From NCBI GenBank assembly GCA_013397865.1, contig VZTI01002790.1, forward strand, positions 751,484 through 815,483: 64,000 nt of DNA, in the 5' to 3' direction. The first letter of the stretch is position 1; each line of letters begins with the position of its first letter. Origin of the DNA: Struthidea cinerea. Lineage: Eukaryota; Chordata; Aves; Passeriformes; Corcoracidae. The translations under genes were made by a program, and so were the position numbers. Under the pieces are notes generated by a model. That model was not told the DNA's origin, did not search any database, and saw nothing but the letters and a program-made list of their open reading frames with translations. Shown in pieces: positions 52,001 to 64,000 of the stretch.

Positions 52001-55000
52001 AAAACACATTTGGAGGTGGCACTTGGGAAAATGGTTTAGTGGTGAACACAATGATGTTGGGTTTACAGTTGCACTCGATGATCTCAGAGGTCTTTTCCAA
52101 CCTTTTTGATTCAATAATTTATCAGTAAGGACTGAACCCTATAGCTAAAGTCCTAATAACATTCCCAGCAATAATAAGAATTTCAGTGTCAGAAATATAT
52201 CGTACGCTTTATCATGCTGCATCTACTTATTAGGAAGTCAACACCGGACTGAATTGTGCAATCATTTATTGCCTCTGTGAAAGGAGAACCACTTGTTTTC
52301 TTATATTGGCATGAAACTGGGTTGCGGATAAATTGCAGTGATAATACTTTAAGATCCTGCTCTAACTGCATATTGATCGGAACTCTGTCAAGTTAACTGG
52401 AAACCATGCAATGCCCACAAATTAAAAATAGAGAACTAAAGATAGATCAGAGACATGCAGTAGGATGTCTAGGAATGGAATTGCTTACACTTACTGTGCC
52501 CAGCTCTGCCTGGACTCTTCGATGATGGGAAACTTCAGGACAGTGAAATTTTTGATTTTTGTTGTAAAGAGATTTTGGCTCCCTCAGTTGAAAACGGAAG
52601 AATTGCACTTTTGAACTCCCAAAGGAATTCCACCACAAAATTTGGCTGAATACAAATTTTTCTACCCTAGTCTGCTCTTCTGCTGGCACAGTGCACTGAA
52701 TAGAGCAGAGGAGACTGCAGCAAACTCAATCAGTGATACCAAAGTGTTAGCAATTTTTTTTTTTTTTTTGCAAAACAAAGCCATTTTCAACTTATTTTTT
52801 TTGTTTTTAATTTCTTTTGCTATAGGTTAATTAGGTTCAGCTTTATGCATAAGAGAGATTTCCTGAGAATCAGTCATAGTGATTGTTTCTCCATTGTCTT
52901 TACTAAACGCTGCTTTGATTTTGATAGACTGGCTTTTTCCCCGCCTGCTAGACCTACCAGGATATAATATGTACAAGAAATGAAATTGAAATAAATGAGA
53001 GAACTTCTGAAGTAGCTGCTATTTCAAATATTTCTTCTTCAGTTGCCCACTTGATGACAGAATAGCAATTAGCTTTGTTTGTCATTTTTTTCCCTTACTG
53101 AATCTCATTAGAGACACTTGAGTTTTGTCTTTAAGGCTGTTTTTCTGTATCCATGAAGGGTATTAACTGCTTTTTATACACTTAGGTGTAAAAAAAAATA
53201 TTTCCCTCCCTTTACACATATTTTTTTTCTAACTGTCGAGAATTGTCTTTCTTTTTGGTTGAGGTAGTAGATGTTTTGTTGCAGCATTTTTTCCTCCGTG
53301 GTATGATTATTTATGAGATGGTGCATAGGTCTGCCACAAGTGTTTCTTTAGCCAGGTGCTAGTGAAGCAAATTTGTTTTGTAAGGTCCTTCAAAATGCAG
53401 AAGAAATGAAAAACAGGAAGAGGAATTGAGAGACACAGCAGCTGAAAACTCTCATATTTTAACAAGGGTGCCATTCTCATTAATTACCCAGAGTTGCTAA
53501 AATTAATTCTGATGACGAGTGCCTGGGGACTGGTATGGGGTACAGTTACTGAAAGCATATGCAGTTTGAAAATAAGTCACTTGTTCTCTTAATATCTTTG
53601 ACTGAACTTGTAAAATCATTTTAAAATTATGGAATTAATTTTTTTTAAGTTAGAATACATAGCTTTATAGTATTACTCAGCAGTGGAAACCAAAATATAA
53701 GTGGAATCCTAGAGATTAATACAAACATTTAAGGGAATTTTTGTTCTCCGTCATATACTAATATGGGTATCTAACTCCAGATTTGAAGTGGTATAGCTGC
53801 AAACAGACACTGGACAATAAGTTGATGGAGACATGTATGATATGTTTGCAACCTGTCCTCATGTGACTACAATAAGGAATAATTTCAAATTCTTAAATGT
53901 GTAAGTCCATGAATGAAAGTTCATATTTCAGAACACTGGTATAAATTTTATGGAGCTAAAATTGGTGGCAAATTTATGCCCCGATGTTTCAATGACTGAA
54001 ATGTTGCAGTTAAGGTATAACTCCAACACTGTGAAAACCTCTCCTGTATTTAAGGGAGAAGTCTTCCTGTGTCATCCCCAGAAGCAGCTGGCAGTGGTAA
54101 GCAGGATAAACTTCTGTACTTGGCTCAGCCCATATAACTTTCTGCCAAAGAGAACTCTTGTTATTCAAAGTAAATAGTAAAAACCTGTTTTGCTTTTAGA
54201 CTCCTTTGCTGAAACCTTATTAAAGACTCAATGATATAATGACTCTGCCTGAAAAGGATTTGTGTGCTATTTGTAGACTTAATTAAAATTTGATTCTTCG
54301 CAAGGGATGGGGGGTGTGTATGTGTGCCTGTGATGAATTAAAGTAGGGACACATATGCATTTTCTTTCATCCTGTCACTTGCAATCTCAGATCATTATTC
54401 CTTTTGCTTGTAGTGACCCAAGTTCTTCATCCCTGAGAGAATGCTAGTGCCTGGCAACATGCTAAAAAAATGAAATTAAGTAAGTGGTAGAAGTGGTGAA
54501 CTCCAGTATACAACTATGAAGAAGCAAGTCCTAGTTTCTCCCAGAAATATAGGACAACCTGGATAACTGGATGCAGAACCAAAGGTGTCTAAATTAGGTC
54601 AATTCTACCACTGTAATGCTTTATGTTGTTGCTATTTCTCTAATTTTAAAAAGCTTTTAAGAAAACCTCTACATGCCTGTGTAATTGTTTCCCTAGGTAA
54701 AAGACAATTCTGCCACACACAAATATTCTGCTAGTGATATATCACTCAAGTTATTTAGTTTAAATTATTCTGATGCTGCTTTTCCTATGGAGATAAATGA
54801 CAAGAAACCAGAAAAGAAGAATGATACAAGGCAAAAAAATATTTTTGTCATGTCCTGAGTTCTAGAAATAACAACGCTTTGCAGAGTAATTCTAAAAAAA
54901 GAAATAACAGTTATTTTTCAGAGTAGTTTTCTGTTGTCAACAGTGAGAGCTATTATTTATATTACTCCACAAACTGTAATCTGTTGATATCTCCTTTCCT

Positions 55001-58000
55001 CATGAAAATCCCAGCTGACATTTATATGAATTACTTTAATATGTAAGGATAAAAGAAATTACAAAGGGACAGAGAGTTGATGGACAAAACCTTTGCCAGT
55101 GACCTCCCAGTGCAGCCACCAGTGATGCTAATTCTGGCAGCTGCCTCAGCAGCATACATGGTTGGAGTGGGAAATGGAGGGTCTGGTATCTGAATGAAAC
55201 TTTTCTAGTACACCAATGATCATCACCCAAAATGCAAAAATGATCCTGGTATCAGATGTATATTCTTTCCTCTACTACCATAACCTCATTGCGATTGTAA
55301 ATTAAGGTAACCAGAGCTGTGTTACGCTTTTTGGCCGAAAAATGCCATTTCAAGCATCTCTGAGCACACTTCGGCCACACTGGAGCATTCTATTCACAGG
55401 ATGGAGAGAGGACAAGGGCACCTCTTGAACTCCAAGTTCTGCTTCCTGATGCTGCTACATGCCCTAAGGTATTTTCAGCATTACTTGGTCAATATGATTT
55501 TTCATTGTTTTCATTGCTAAAGGTATGAAATGAAAACTGGGAAAAATAGAAACCATCACCTTACCTGACACTGAAATCAAGTGTACAAGCAGTGCACAAG
55601 AAAAAGAAACACAAAAACCACACACACACAAACAGAAAAACAACCAACCAGCCAAAAAAAAAAAATTTACTCTCCCAGTTGTATCTCCAGAGTCAAGAGC
55701 TGATTTGACTTCTATCCTCTGCAAAGAGCATGCAATTGGAGGAATTTTAGATGCTTGGTGTGCCTGATAAATAATTACAGACCTGTTTTTGCACATGGGA
55801 CTTAGCAGGAAAATGACTCCTCTGAATTATTAAGCAGTTTCGTATTCATTGCATTTAATCAAATCAGAAATGCAAATATGATGCAAGAAATGCAAAAGAA
55901 ATGATGCTGGGATGCCTGCTTTGTGAAAGCTTCATAAAACATCCCATTCCATAGTTGACTTTATCATATATATGTGAATGATGCTCACAGGTGATGCAGG
56001 ATGTCGTAACTTCCCTTAATTAGGAATAGCCTTATAAGGCATCACGTAATGTACCCACTACTGCTATTTTTGTGTCACTTTTCATCTTGGAAAATCCAAA
56101 GCCACTTGTAATACTAATATAAAGGGGTAGTTAGGCCCTGATGTGGAATATGTCCACACTGGGTTTGGGACACAAATATAATGTTGCACAAGGGATTTGA
56201 GGACATGAGCTGAACAACACTGCCCAGTATGAATTGCATGGCATTATTTAGAGTGAAAGACTGTAAGTGGAATTTGGTGAGTATCATGGGACCTCTTTGT
56301 CCCATGAGATGATGAGTTTTTTTCATCATTCACAGATGGTCAGGCCCCTGTATCTGTCTTTTTCCATCTTTTCTTCATCTCAGTGACTTCTAGCACTGGT
56401 CTGATACTTACTGAGACATGAGAATGGTACCTACTTTCTGTCCTGCAATGTCTGAGTTCTCTCTGGGAGATTCCCAGGCTATTTTCAGTGGCAAATCTAC
56501 TGAGCTCACAAAATTGGACAAGGACCATTGGCCAGGACATTGTGGCTGGAGACAACAAAACACAGCCATCAAATGCAATTGCAATCTCTGTTAAGCAGCA
56601 GGTGTTCTTAACTGTTTGAGTAGGTCTTGCAGCTGACAGTCTTGCTGTGGAACTATTAGACTGACACAGTTTCCAGTCTTTTTGACTGTTAGGGCATCGT
56701 CTTTAACGGGAACCTTTTTCTCCTCTCTACTTGACTCAGATCGATTACAGTCTGGAATGCAAACAGATTCTTCACTGTGAAGATATAAAAAAGAAGTTTT
56801 TCAAGTGTGTATATATGGCCAGGCAAAACAGAGCTGAATACTGTACAACAAAATACAGTTGTCTGACAATTACATGTACTCTTCCATTCTTCAAAATTCC
56901 ATTATATATTGATTGCAGATAGCTTTTAAATGAAGAATAAATATTTCTGAAGGCAATGCAATGTAAGAAAAAAAAAAAAAATCCAGACGACACATGGACA
57001 AGAAACAATTCCGGTTGACAAAAAGTATACTTTGTGTACAACACTCAGCAGTAAATGTTTCTGATGTTATTTAAACTGCAGGAGCCCTCAGGTGTCTGCT
57101 ATGTGTTGATGGCCCTATGTACGTGTGTGAATACTGTACCCAAGGGAAAAATAACGGTGTGCAAATGAGGTAACACTTGGGAAAAGTGAAGGTATAATTT
57201 AATCACCCTGTGCTCTAAGGTTACGTTTACCCTACAGGGGTTGATAAGGAATGAGTAGATCTTTTAGTAAATGGTAAAATGGTTCTAACTCTTAGTAGAA
57301 CATAACACGATGACACTGCTTCTTAAGGGCTTTTTTTCATGAAAGGTGTATAACCATCTTTGACATGTATGTGCTTATTCATTTGTGAAAGGACATGTAT
57401 TGAGAAATGAAATTTCTGTCCCATGGGAGTCCAACTTTTGGAAATCTGGGTGGACTCAAGAAGAATAGCTGAAATCTCTGGGTATTTAACAGAATTAAGT
57501 AGTTTGAAGTATTTCAATAGAAAAACATCAAGATTGCCATACCAGAGCAGTTAATCCCAGTAACATTAAAAACAATCTAGTATTTGATATTCATTAAATT
57601 GTAACATTGGCGCTTAATGTAATGCAATATATAATGGCAAAAAAAAGAAAATAAGTATATAAATTACATTAAATGGAGAAAGTTATGAAAAAGAGGCTTT
57701 AAACTCTATTTAAAATTACTTTGAAACCTTTCCTTAAAACTACTGTAAAACTCAGCACTTTTTCCACAAGATATTTTGATTGAGAAGAACCAACATTTTC
57801 ATATTGAAAATGTTTTCATCAATCAGTTTTTCTCTGCCCTTTTTAAAAGTTCTTTTGGTTAGACTTAATGTAACCCCTAATATGTAGTGGGCCTACCCTT
57901 ACTCCAGGTTTGAATGCTGTTTCTTTTCATCTGCCTGACTGGCTTAATGAGTCTTGTGTAAGATTTCTCCTCCCCAAAGCACCATATTACAACAACATCA

Positions 58001-58240
58001 CACAGGACACGTGGTTCAGGTCACTGGAATGAACATGGGCAGGGCTTTTTTGGCAGTCAGATGGAACACAGAAATCAGCAGTGGCAACATGTTTTCTTTT
58101 TTTTTTTTTTTCTTTTGTAAACATACTTAATGGGATACACAGGAATTACAGACAGAGGATCTGGCCTGGAATTGTCCAGGGCTGCTCCTTCAGTTCACAG
58201 ACATACCACACTGACCTAAGGCCACTTGCTCTTTGCTTAC
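49005..58240 (-). other. GRM5: GRM5 intron between the cassette exon and the terminal exon
   Basis: The intron is bounded by the GTAAGC donor at 58240 and the TTTACAG acceptor at 49005 on the minus strand, about 9.2 kb. It holds one plus-strand CR1 fragment (51925-52117), a 116-codon open frame with a plausible acceptor (51002-51329, see findings), a poly-T run near 52757-52769 and otherwise AT-rich sequence with no recognised exon. Confidence 0.85.
51925..52117 (+). repeat. CR1 LINE 3' end inside the GRM5 intron (antisense to the gene)
   Basis: From TTCACTGAACAGGTGGTGAG through GCATTGGAACAGGCTCCCCA to TTTTCCAACCTTTTTGATTC. Same subfamily and strand as the 33.2 and 39.2 kb copies; it lies antisense to GRM5. 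Strongly truncated, non-coding. Confidence 0.93.
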
Positions 58241-58339
58241 CTGGTCATTGTAGCTCGCCCACCATTCCCCATACTCCCTTTTGGGGTGAAACACTCTATT
58301 TCCGACTTGTGCGGGGGGGCCAGTCTCCTGCCTTTGTAC
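58241..58339 (-). CDS. GRM5: Alternative cassette exon of GRM5 (mGluR5b-type insert)
   Basis: On the minus strand an acceptor TTTATTAG precedes G TAC AAA, and the exon ends ATG ACC AG followed by a consensus donor GTAAGC. The 99 nt give 1 + 32x3 + 2 bases, so inclusion keeps the frame into the terminal exon (AG + C = Ser). The peptide begins YKGRRLAPPHKSEIECF and continues TPKGSMGNGGRATMT, matching the mGluR5b-specific insert of mammals, as I recall it, at nearly every position. The differences are D to G at residue 3, one extra residue (PP for Q) at a C7 run (58313-58319) and a Ser to Thr at the end. The insert lies about 50 residues after TM7 in the cytoplasmic tail. In mammals the b isoform increases with development; nothing in this sequence shows how inclusion is regulated here. 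Too short for ordinary ORF detection; identified from peptide match, both splice sites and phase. Confidence 0.93.
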
Positions 58340-61300
58340 CTAATAAATCACGACAACAACAGGAGCAAACAGAGAGAAGTGATTGTGTGCTCAGCTTTCT
58401 TTGGCAGCTGCTGTGCAAAGGGCCATGCACATGAATGTTACGGTGGCAGTGGTAGAGAAGAGTGCAAAGCAGCTGTGGGAGCGGTGGAATAACTGCATAA
58501 AACCCCAGAGCAGTGTTAAAGCAAACAGGGTTATGCAGGACAGGTGCTCACCATTTTCTTTATATATATATATATCTATCTCTATATAGGAGGAGCCAAA
58601 TGGTTTTACAGAATAAATAGCATGCTAACATTTTATCTTTAATAATTTTTGGAGTTAGACCAAACAGAGTGAAACAGTTTAAGGGAAGCAACATTTAAAT
58701 TAAGAATCAGTGGGAAATCAGCTGGTGGCCATGTTCTCAATCCTAACTTATTTCCCTGATTGTACATCTCTGTAATATGTGGCTTGTTCCCCTTTTCAAA
58801 GCAAGCACCAGTGTAGTGGACAGGTTAGGTAAAAATTGTGTGCGCTCACAGTTCATGTTGTGAATGGGACTTCCCTCTCAACTGGCAACAAATAGAAGTT
58901 GGATAACTTGCTGAGATCTAGACATAAAGTCAAGTGAAATCAACCCCAACCCTAGAGCCCAGTGGAGTAATATTCATGTTTTATGTACAGGACCTCACAC
59001 TTGGATGAAAAATTCACTTGGATAAACAGTTTAATACTTGATTATCTAATTAGCCCTGGATAGGATACAAGATAAGAGCTGGTCATTGTTTACTCACTGA
59101 ACACTTAATTGGGATGTGAGGAATGTAGAAGTCTCACACTGTCTCTCCTCCCAGTAGTGAACTTCACCCTAATCATACAAATTCTTGTGCTAGGCGTTGA
59201 AATACCTATTTAAATCCTTTAAGAAAAAAATTGAACAAAATATCTGCATGTGTCTTCTCAAAGGATTTGTGATATCCCACCCCCAAATCCTATGGGCTGC
59301 ACTGTGGGCATTTAACACACTTCTGGGGGGAAGCTTGTGCATTTAACACTGCTAAAATCACAGAATAAAGGACTTTTTTGTTGCTCATTCGTTAATCTGA
59401 TCTAGATAACAAAAGTACCTTGAAGAGAACTACCCTGTAAAAGAGAAATAACCTGAGCACAGAGAAAGTGAGACTAGATATTGGATGCAGTTGTAGTAGA
59501 CCCTCAGATGCAGTGTGTATTACATAAATCACTGATAAAGAAGCTTAGTGATTCTGAGAGTGAACCGGAGACAGTAAAATTAGGTGTATAAGTGCGAATT
59601 CCTTTTGTTTACAAATTATAACCTTACTGAAAGGAGGAACAACAGCAAATTTGCAGACTGGCTACCAAGGTTTTAAGACAATCCAGAAGGTGGTATATGT
59701 AGTGCTCCCAGATAGGCATGAAGCTCGCACAGGACACATACGTATTACATGGAAGTCGATTCCTAGAGCAGAGGAAAAAGTGGATGCGCTTAGAGAGTAG
59801 ATGAATTTACTGAAAAATACAAATGAAGTCAAACTGGATCATACAAAATTAATTTGGATAGCCAGAGAAAAAGAGCAGAGAGAAAAGAATGTGCAGAAAC
59901 TTCACAGAAAAGAAAAGGAAATAAACTTGGAGTGAAGGTGTTAGACATCAAAGAAAGTAGAATTTAGGAGGAGCAGGATGGAAACACAGTTATGTTTAGA
60001 CTAAATAACCAAAAGAGATATTTTGCCTAGCAAGGCAGAAGGAAAAAATCAAAACTAGGAAAAACTGGGAGACTCTAAATGCTCACAATAAGCAGGATTC
60101 TAGAAAGCAGCCAACGAAAGGAAACAAGAGGTGAGTGTCCTTGGTAACTCCATCCCGAAGAACCCCAGGTTAGAATGGATGTAACCCAGATAAATAAGCC
60201 CCCACAATTGTCCATTTCACATTAGCATAAATTTCACTACCATGAAAATCAGCGGAGACACTGCGACGAATCTCTCAAGTTTAACCATCCACTCAAGAGC
60301 AAATTGCACCATCAGAAACAATACGTTTTCTCATAATACCTCAAAGTCTAGAACCATAATGACTGCTATGTTGCCATTCATTCAGTGCTAAATGTCCAAG
60401 TAATTGTGAAAAGAGTGACCAAACTCTAATCAATCCTCCTAGTTTGTTAAGTGCATCTAACTGTTGAAAGGAAGCTGCAAAATTCTTTGAGTGACCGTTC
60501 TGTAAAGGCACACCAAGGATTCTGCATAAAAAGGGTTTTCAGCTTTCAGAGCAGGCACAGGAAATGATTTTGCCTCAGAATGTCTTGCAGAATGTCTTGA
60601 AAAACATCCCCTTCCAGGTTGTTAAAACCAAGGATTGCTTTAAAAGAGCCAGTCTTTTGAGAGGGAAAACCCTCAGACATTTCTTTGCAGTTGACATAAG
60701 AAATACTAAAGTGAAAAGTAAAAGGTATTTGGGCTTTATGGTATTTATGGAGGAGGCATGAAACACTACAGTGTAAACAGTATTTGTAAGAACAAATTTA
60801 TTTTCTCCTTTTCTCCAATTCCAGGACTATACATTGGTTAGAAAAGAGAGAGAAGGCTTTGATTCTGTGCAGAAAGGCAGCTACTAAATTCTGTTAAATG
60901 ATTTATAATACTTTGGGTTATCTCTAAGGTTTTTTTCACATCTTTTGGTGGGGAATTTTGATCTGTGTCATTTGTTTTTGCACAGGAGCAAGTTGTCTTA
61001 AGGAAGATATTTAATGATAAATACTAATATGTTTTATAAGTGTTGATTAGTGACAGGAAATTTGGGAAGTAATTCCCAGTAACTCAATCACTGCAGAGCT
61101 TGTCCATTTGCCAAATACTTGGTCACATCACTCTATCACACACAGCAGTGCTCTGCTCTCTCCAAAGGGCCTCAGGAGAGAGAAAGAAACTTACTCCTGG
61201 GCTGAGAAACCATGACTGTACTGCCTTGGCTTTTAGTGAGCTCAATGTACATGTGATACATGGTAGGAAACACCAGTGAAACTACTCAGGTTTGAAGGAC

Positions 61301-64000
61301 TTCTAGACCTTTTTCTTGCCTTCTTCACCTTCCAACAAAACTCCTCTTGTAGACCAGTACTAATGGATGCCATGGGAAACAAAGGGGGAATATGGGAAAC
61401 ATCATCCTGAATAATTTCAGTAGTGATTCACTAAAATGCTGTCGAAATCAGCTTTTATGTGTGTATAAGTGTAGATCCCTACATTATTATTATTGTTCTT
61501 ATTAATAATTAATTATTTATTATTTTTGTTCCTGTGCTGACAAGAGTCTCTAGATATGGGTGTTTTCAGATTATGCCTTCACAGTAGATCCAGATGCTGG
61601 TATCCTGATGATCTTGACTTCATGTTAGGGTGAGACTCAGGAGGTTCATGGCCCCTCCTACCTCTGCTCTTTCCCACTTCCCATGCAGAAGGTGTTGGAT
61701 ACCTTGATCAGCAGTGCATTTCATATGGCAGTACATCCCCTGTCTGGAGGATGTTGGCAGGCCAGACCTAGAAGGTGTGCCATAGCCTACATTTGTGGAC
61801 AGTTTGGTCAAAGATATTGTGAAATCCTTGAAAAATAATCTATGGATAGAATGTGGGTGCTAATGAACAGGTTCTGTGAAAATGTCCACACTACACAGGG
61901 TAAAAGAATTCCCAAAAGATAAGAGCTTGCAATAGCAAAAAATAGTTGTTTCAAATAAACTGTTCTCTGAAAAAAAAATAAATGAGCAATTAGAAACTGG
62001 TTTTTACTCTTAGACATAAGGGGTTTTTGTTTCTCTTTTTTCAGTAAAAAGTTTAACTAAATGAAGATATCTCAGGGTATCTTTGAGTTTTTAAAATGCA
62101 CAGCAAAGGTAATTTGTTGTGTTGGAGACAGAGAGCTGTCATTAATCCCTATTTCAAATGCAATCTCATATGGCCATGCAGAATTGTTATTAATTATTGA
62201 GCACCCAATGTGTGCTTCACACTGTTAACTTACATACAAGTAGTATTTTTCACCTGCAATGTTCCTTGGTCTTGATATTAAGGAATGATGAAGAATTTAC
62301 ATTTCATAGCAGCAGAGTTAAAGCTAGCCTTTAGATTAGGTAAGACAATATACGTTTAATGATCTCTGCATAAATGCTAAAGAATGAAATATGAACAATA
62401 TTTAGTGTTGCTACCGCAGGGGCTGCTTTGAACTACAAACCTACTGTGTTCTTGAAAATCGATTCTGTGAGATTGGTCATGCTATCTTGAAATTGCAGCA
62501 TATTGCTCTGAGTATTTTGAAGAGGTCTCTGTTTATTGTGTCAAATTTTCCCATTTATTTAATGGCTAAAATAAATTGTATATTATTAAGCATGACACTT
62601 TTTTAATTTTTAAAAAAATCAACATATAAACATTACTTTCTTATGAAAATTTCAGCAAGTAAAATTGCTTTAGAGCCAAACTTACAATTTACTTTTTTCA
62701 AGTGCAGCAAAATATTTCACTTTTTTTTAAAGCTTATTCTAATTAAGCAATCATATTTAATTGCAGCTGGTGAATTAAAATGACATTTTTGATGGAATGA
62801 TATACAAAGCATTATACTGGCTCAATGGAAGATTAGACTGATAGCAAAATACAACCAGTCTGTTTCTTTCCCTTGTTCCAGAAAGGGTTTTTCTGAAATG
62901 CTGGACACACCAATGTATAGGATTTTTGTACAGTAAGGTCTTACCTATATAAAGGTTGAATATATAATGCTATAGTCAAAACTACAGCAGATTAAAAGAG
63001 CCTTGTGTTTATATATTTCAACAGACATCTGCCTTAAATTTCAGTCACCGTCATGAAAAACTATCTCTCACCAAACACCTCTCTCAGCCAGATGAAATGC
63101 CAGCTCTTCCACCAGTCCACATCAACATTCAGGATACAAGCACAAATGCAATTCATTATAATTCATATAGGTGTTTCCACAGTGGCGGACTGGTTCGTGA
63201 CTTGGTGGACCTTGGAAGGAGGGTGCATGTCCTAGTCTTCTGTTTATCAGATTAATTACAGTGCATCAAATTAATTACCATGCCAGTTCGTATCAAAGTT
63301 TGCTCTAGAAAGAAGCAGAATTTCCTTTGGCAGACAAACCTGGCAGACAGGACCTACATCGTGCATGGCAATGAACATGGGAACACCTGCATGGCTTCTC
63401 CAAGTGCTCTCCAGTGTGTGTGATATGGACAATAGTGATATAGTGTATGGTGGCATTTATTTGTCATCAAAATTTTGGGAGACAGGCTTGAACATGAAAA
63501 AAAATATGTAACACTACTTTTAAAAGATAGAAATTCCTTCTTTCCCTAAATAAATATAGAATTGTTGGGTCCCATCTTCACTGTTTCTTCCCATTCTTTT
63601 TAGCAGTACACTAGCAAGACTGCATTTTGCAACCTAGAGCACATTTTGGTAACAGTAATTAGGGAACTGTTCACAATATCATTTAATATCCAGACTTCAG
63701 CTATGATATTTGTTTCAAAATGATGGTAACAGTGTCTTAAATAATGCCAAATATTAGGCTTGAAGACATGTACTCAGTTAATGCAGCCAAAAAAATTATA
63801 TCAATCAATCTACAAATATTTTAATTAAATTTAAGTTGAGGGGAAAATTCAAAACAATAACACTAGCACTGTACACAAAAACCATTGTAATAAGGTCATT
63901 TAAGAGTATAAATTCATTATACAGATGGAATGTTTTAGCACCAATTTATCAAAAGCTTTCAGTAATACCTTTCACTGAGTTTTATAAAATATTCTTCAGT
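58340..64000 (-). other. GRM5: GRM5 intron upstream of the cassette exon (runs off the right edge)
   Basis: Sequence 5' (in gene sense) of the cassette exon, beginning with its TTTATTAG acceptor. The preceding exon encoding the seven-helix domain would be close to 1 kb of open minus-strand frame; none is present, so it lies beyond 64000. A short TA/TCTA microsatellite is at 58561-58588. The stretch 62690-62830 is rich in homeodomain-type TAAT cores. I see nothing else definable. Confidence 0.8.
58561..58588. repeat. TA/TCTA microsatellite
   Basis: TATATATATATATAT followed by CTATCTCTATATA. It lies in the GRM5 intron about 220 bp upstream (gene sense) of the cassette exon acceptor. Confidence 0.85.

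Noticed and set aside
58081..58434. 117-codon plus-strand frame over the cassette exon
   Set aside because: Antisense to the recognised GRM5 cassette exon and begins in a poly-T run; not a gene.

Overview
The window is nuclear DNA from a vertebrate, almost certainly a bird. Coding sequence is very sparse, introns are long, and the interspersed repeats are mostly 5'-truncated CR1 LINEs (3' ends of the type TTCCAACC...ATTCTATGATTC), plus one solitary LTR of an avian endogenous retrovirus family. There are no operons, no prokaryotic genes, and no tRNA, rRNA or CRISPR that I could recognise. The species is not determinable by eye.

The only recognisable gene is GRM5 (metabotropic glutamate receptor 5), read on the minus strand. 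Two exons are visible. (1) The terminal coding exon, 48182-49004, encodes the last 273 residues: the calmodulin/PKC segment, the serine-rich disordered tail, the Homer ligand TPPSPFR and the C-terminal PDZ ligand ending SSSL. (2) A 99-nt cassette exon, 58241-58339, has good AG/GT borders and matches the insert that distinguishes mGluR5b from mGluR5a. It is easy to miss because its frame contains no long ORF. Exon phases agree: both exons begin with one base that completes a codon and the cassette ends with two, so skipping or including it keeps the frame. The extracellular and seven-helix exons lie beyond the right edge, so 49005-58240 and 58340-64000 are GRM5 introns. The 3' UTR runs leftwards from 48181; the first canonical AATAAA (minus strand) that I found is at 46707-46712.

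From 1 to about 46.6 kb the window is the intergenic region downstream of GRM5. In human the next genes in that direction are CTSC and RAB38; I saw no exon of either. This region holds CR1 fragments at 6.1-6.4, 10.0-10.5, 20.6-21.8, 28.7-29.2, 33.2-33.6 and 39.2-39.4 kb, the LTR at 22.6-23.2 kb, a probable second LTR-like block at 3.4-4.0 kb, and four notable simple or tandem repeats: (CCAAAA)n at 15.9 kb, a 44-bp higher-order GGAA/GGGA array at 25.2 kb, a pure (ATTCT)15 tract at 36.5 kb and (GGAGAT)n at 16.5 kb. Another CR1 copy sits in the GRM5 intron at 51.9-52.1 kb. The longest open frames outside GRM5 are products of the 25.2 kb array or are chance frames.

Items most worth a second look: the mGluR5b cassette exon with a one-codon expansion at a C7 run; the short GRM5 tail lacking the Gly/Ala-rich stretch I recall from mammals; the 44-bp higher-order repeat; the pure ATTCT array; and an unexplained 116-codon open frame with a frame-compatible splice acceptor inside the GRM5 intron (51.0-51.35 kb).
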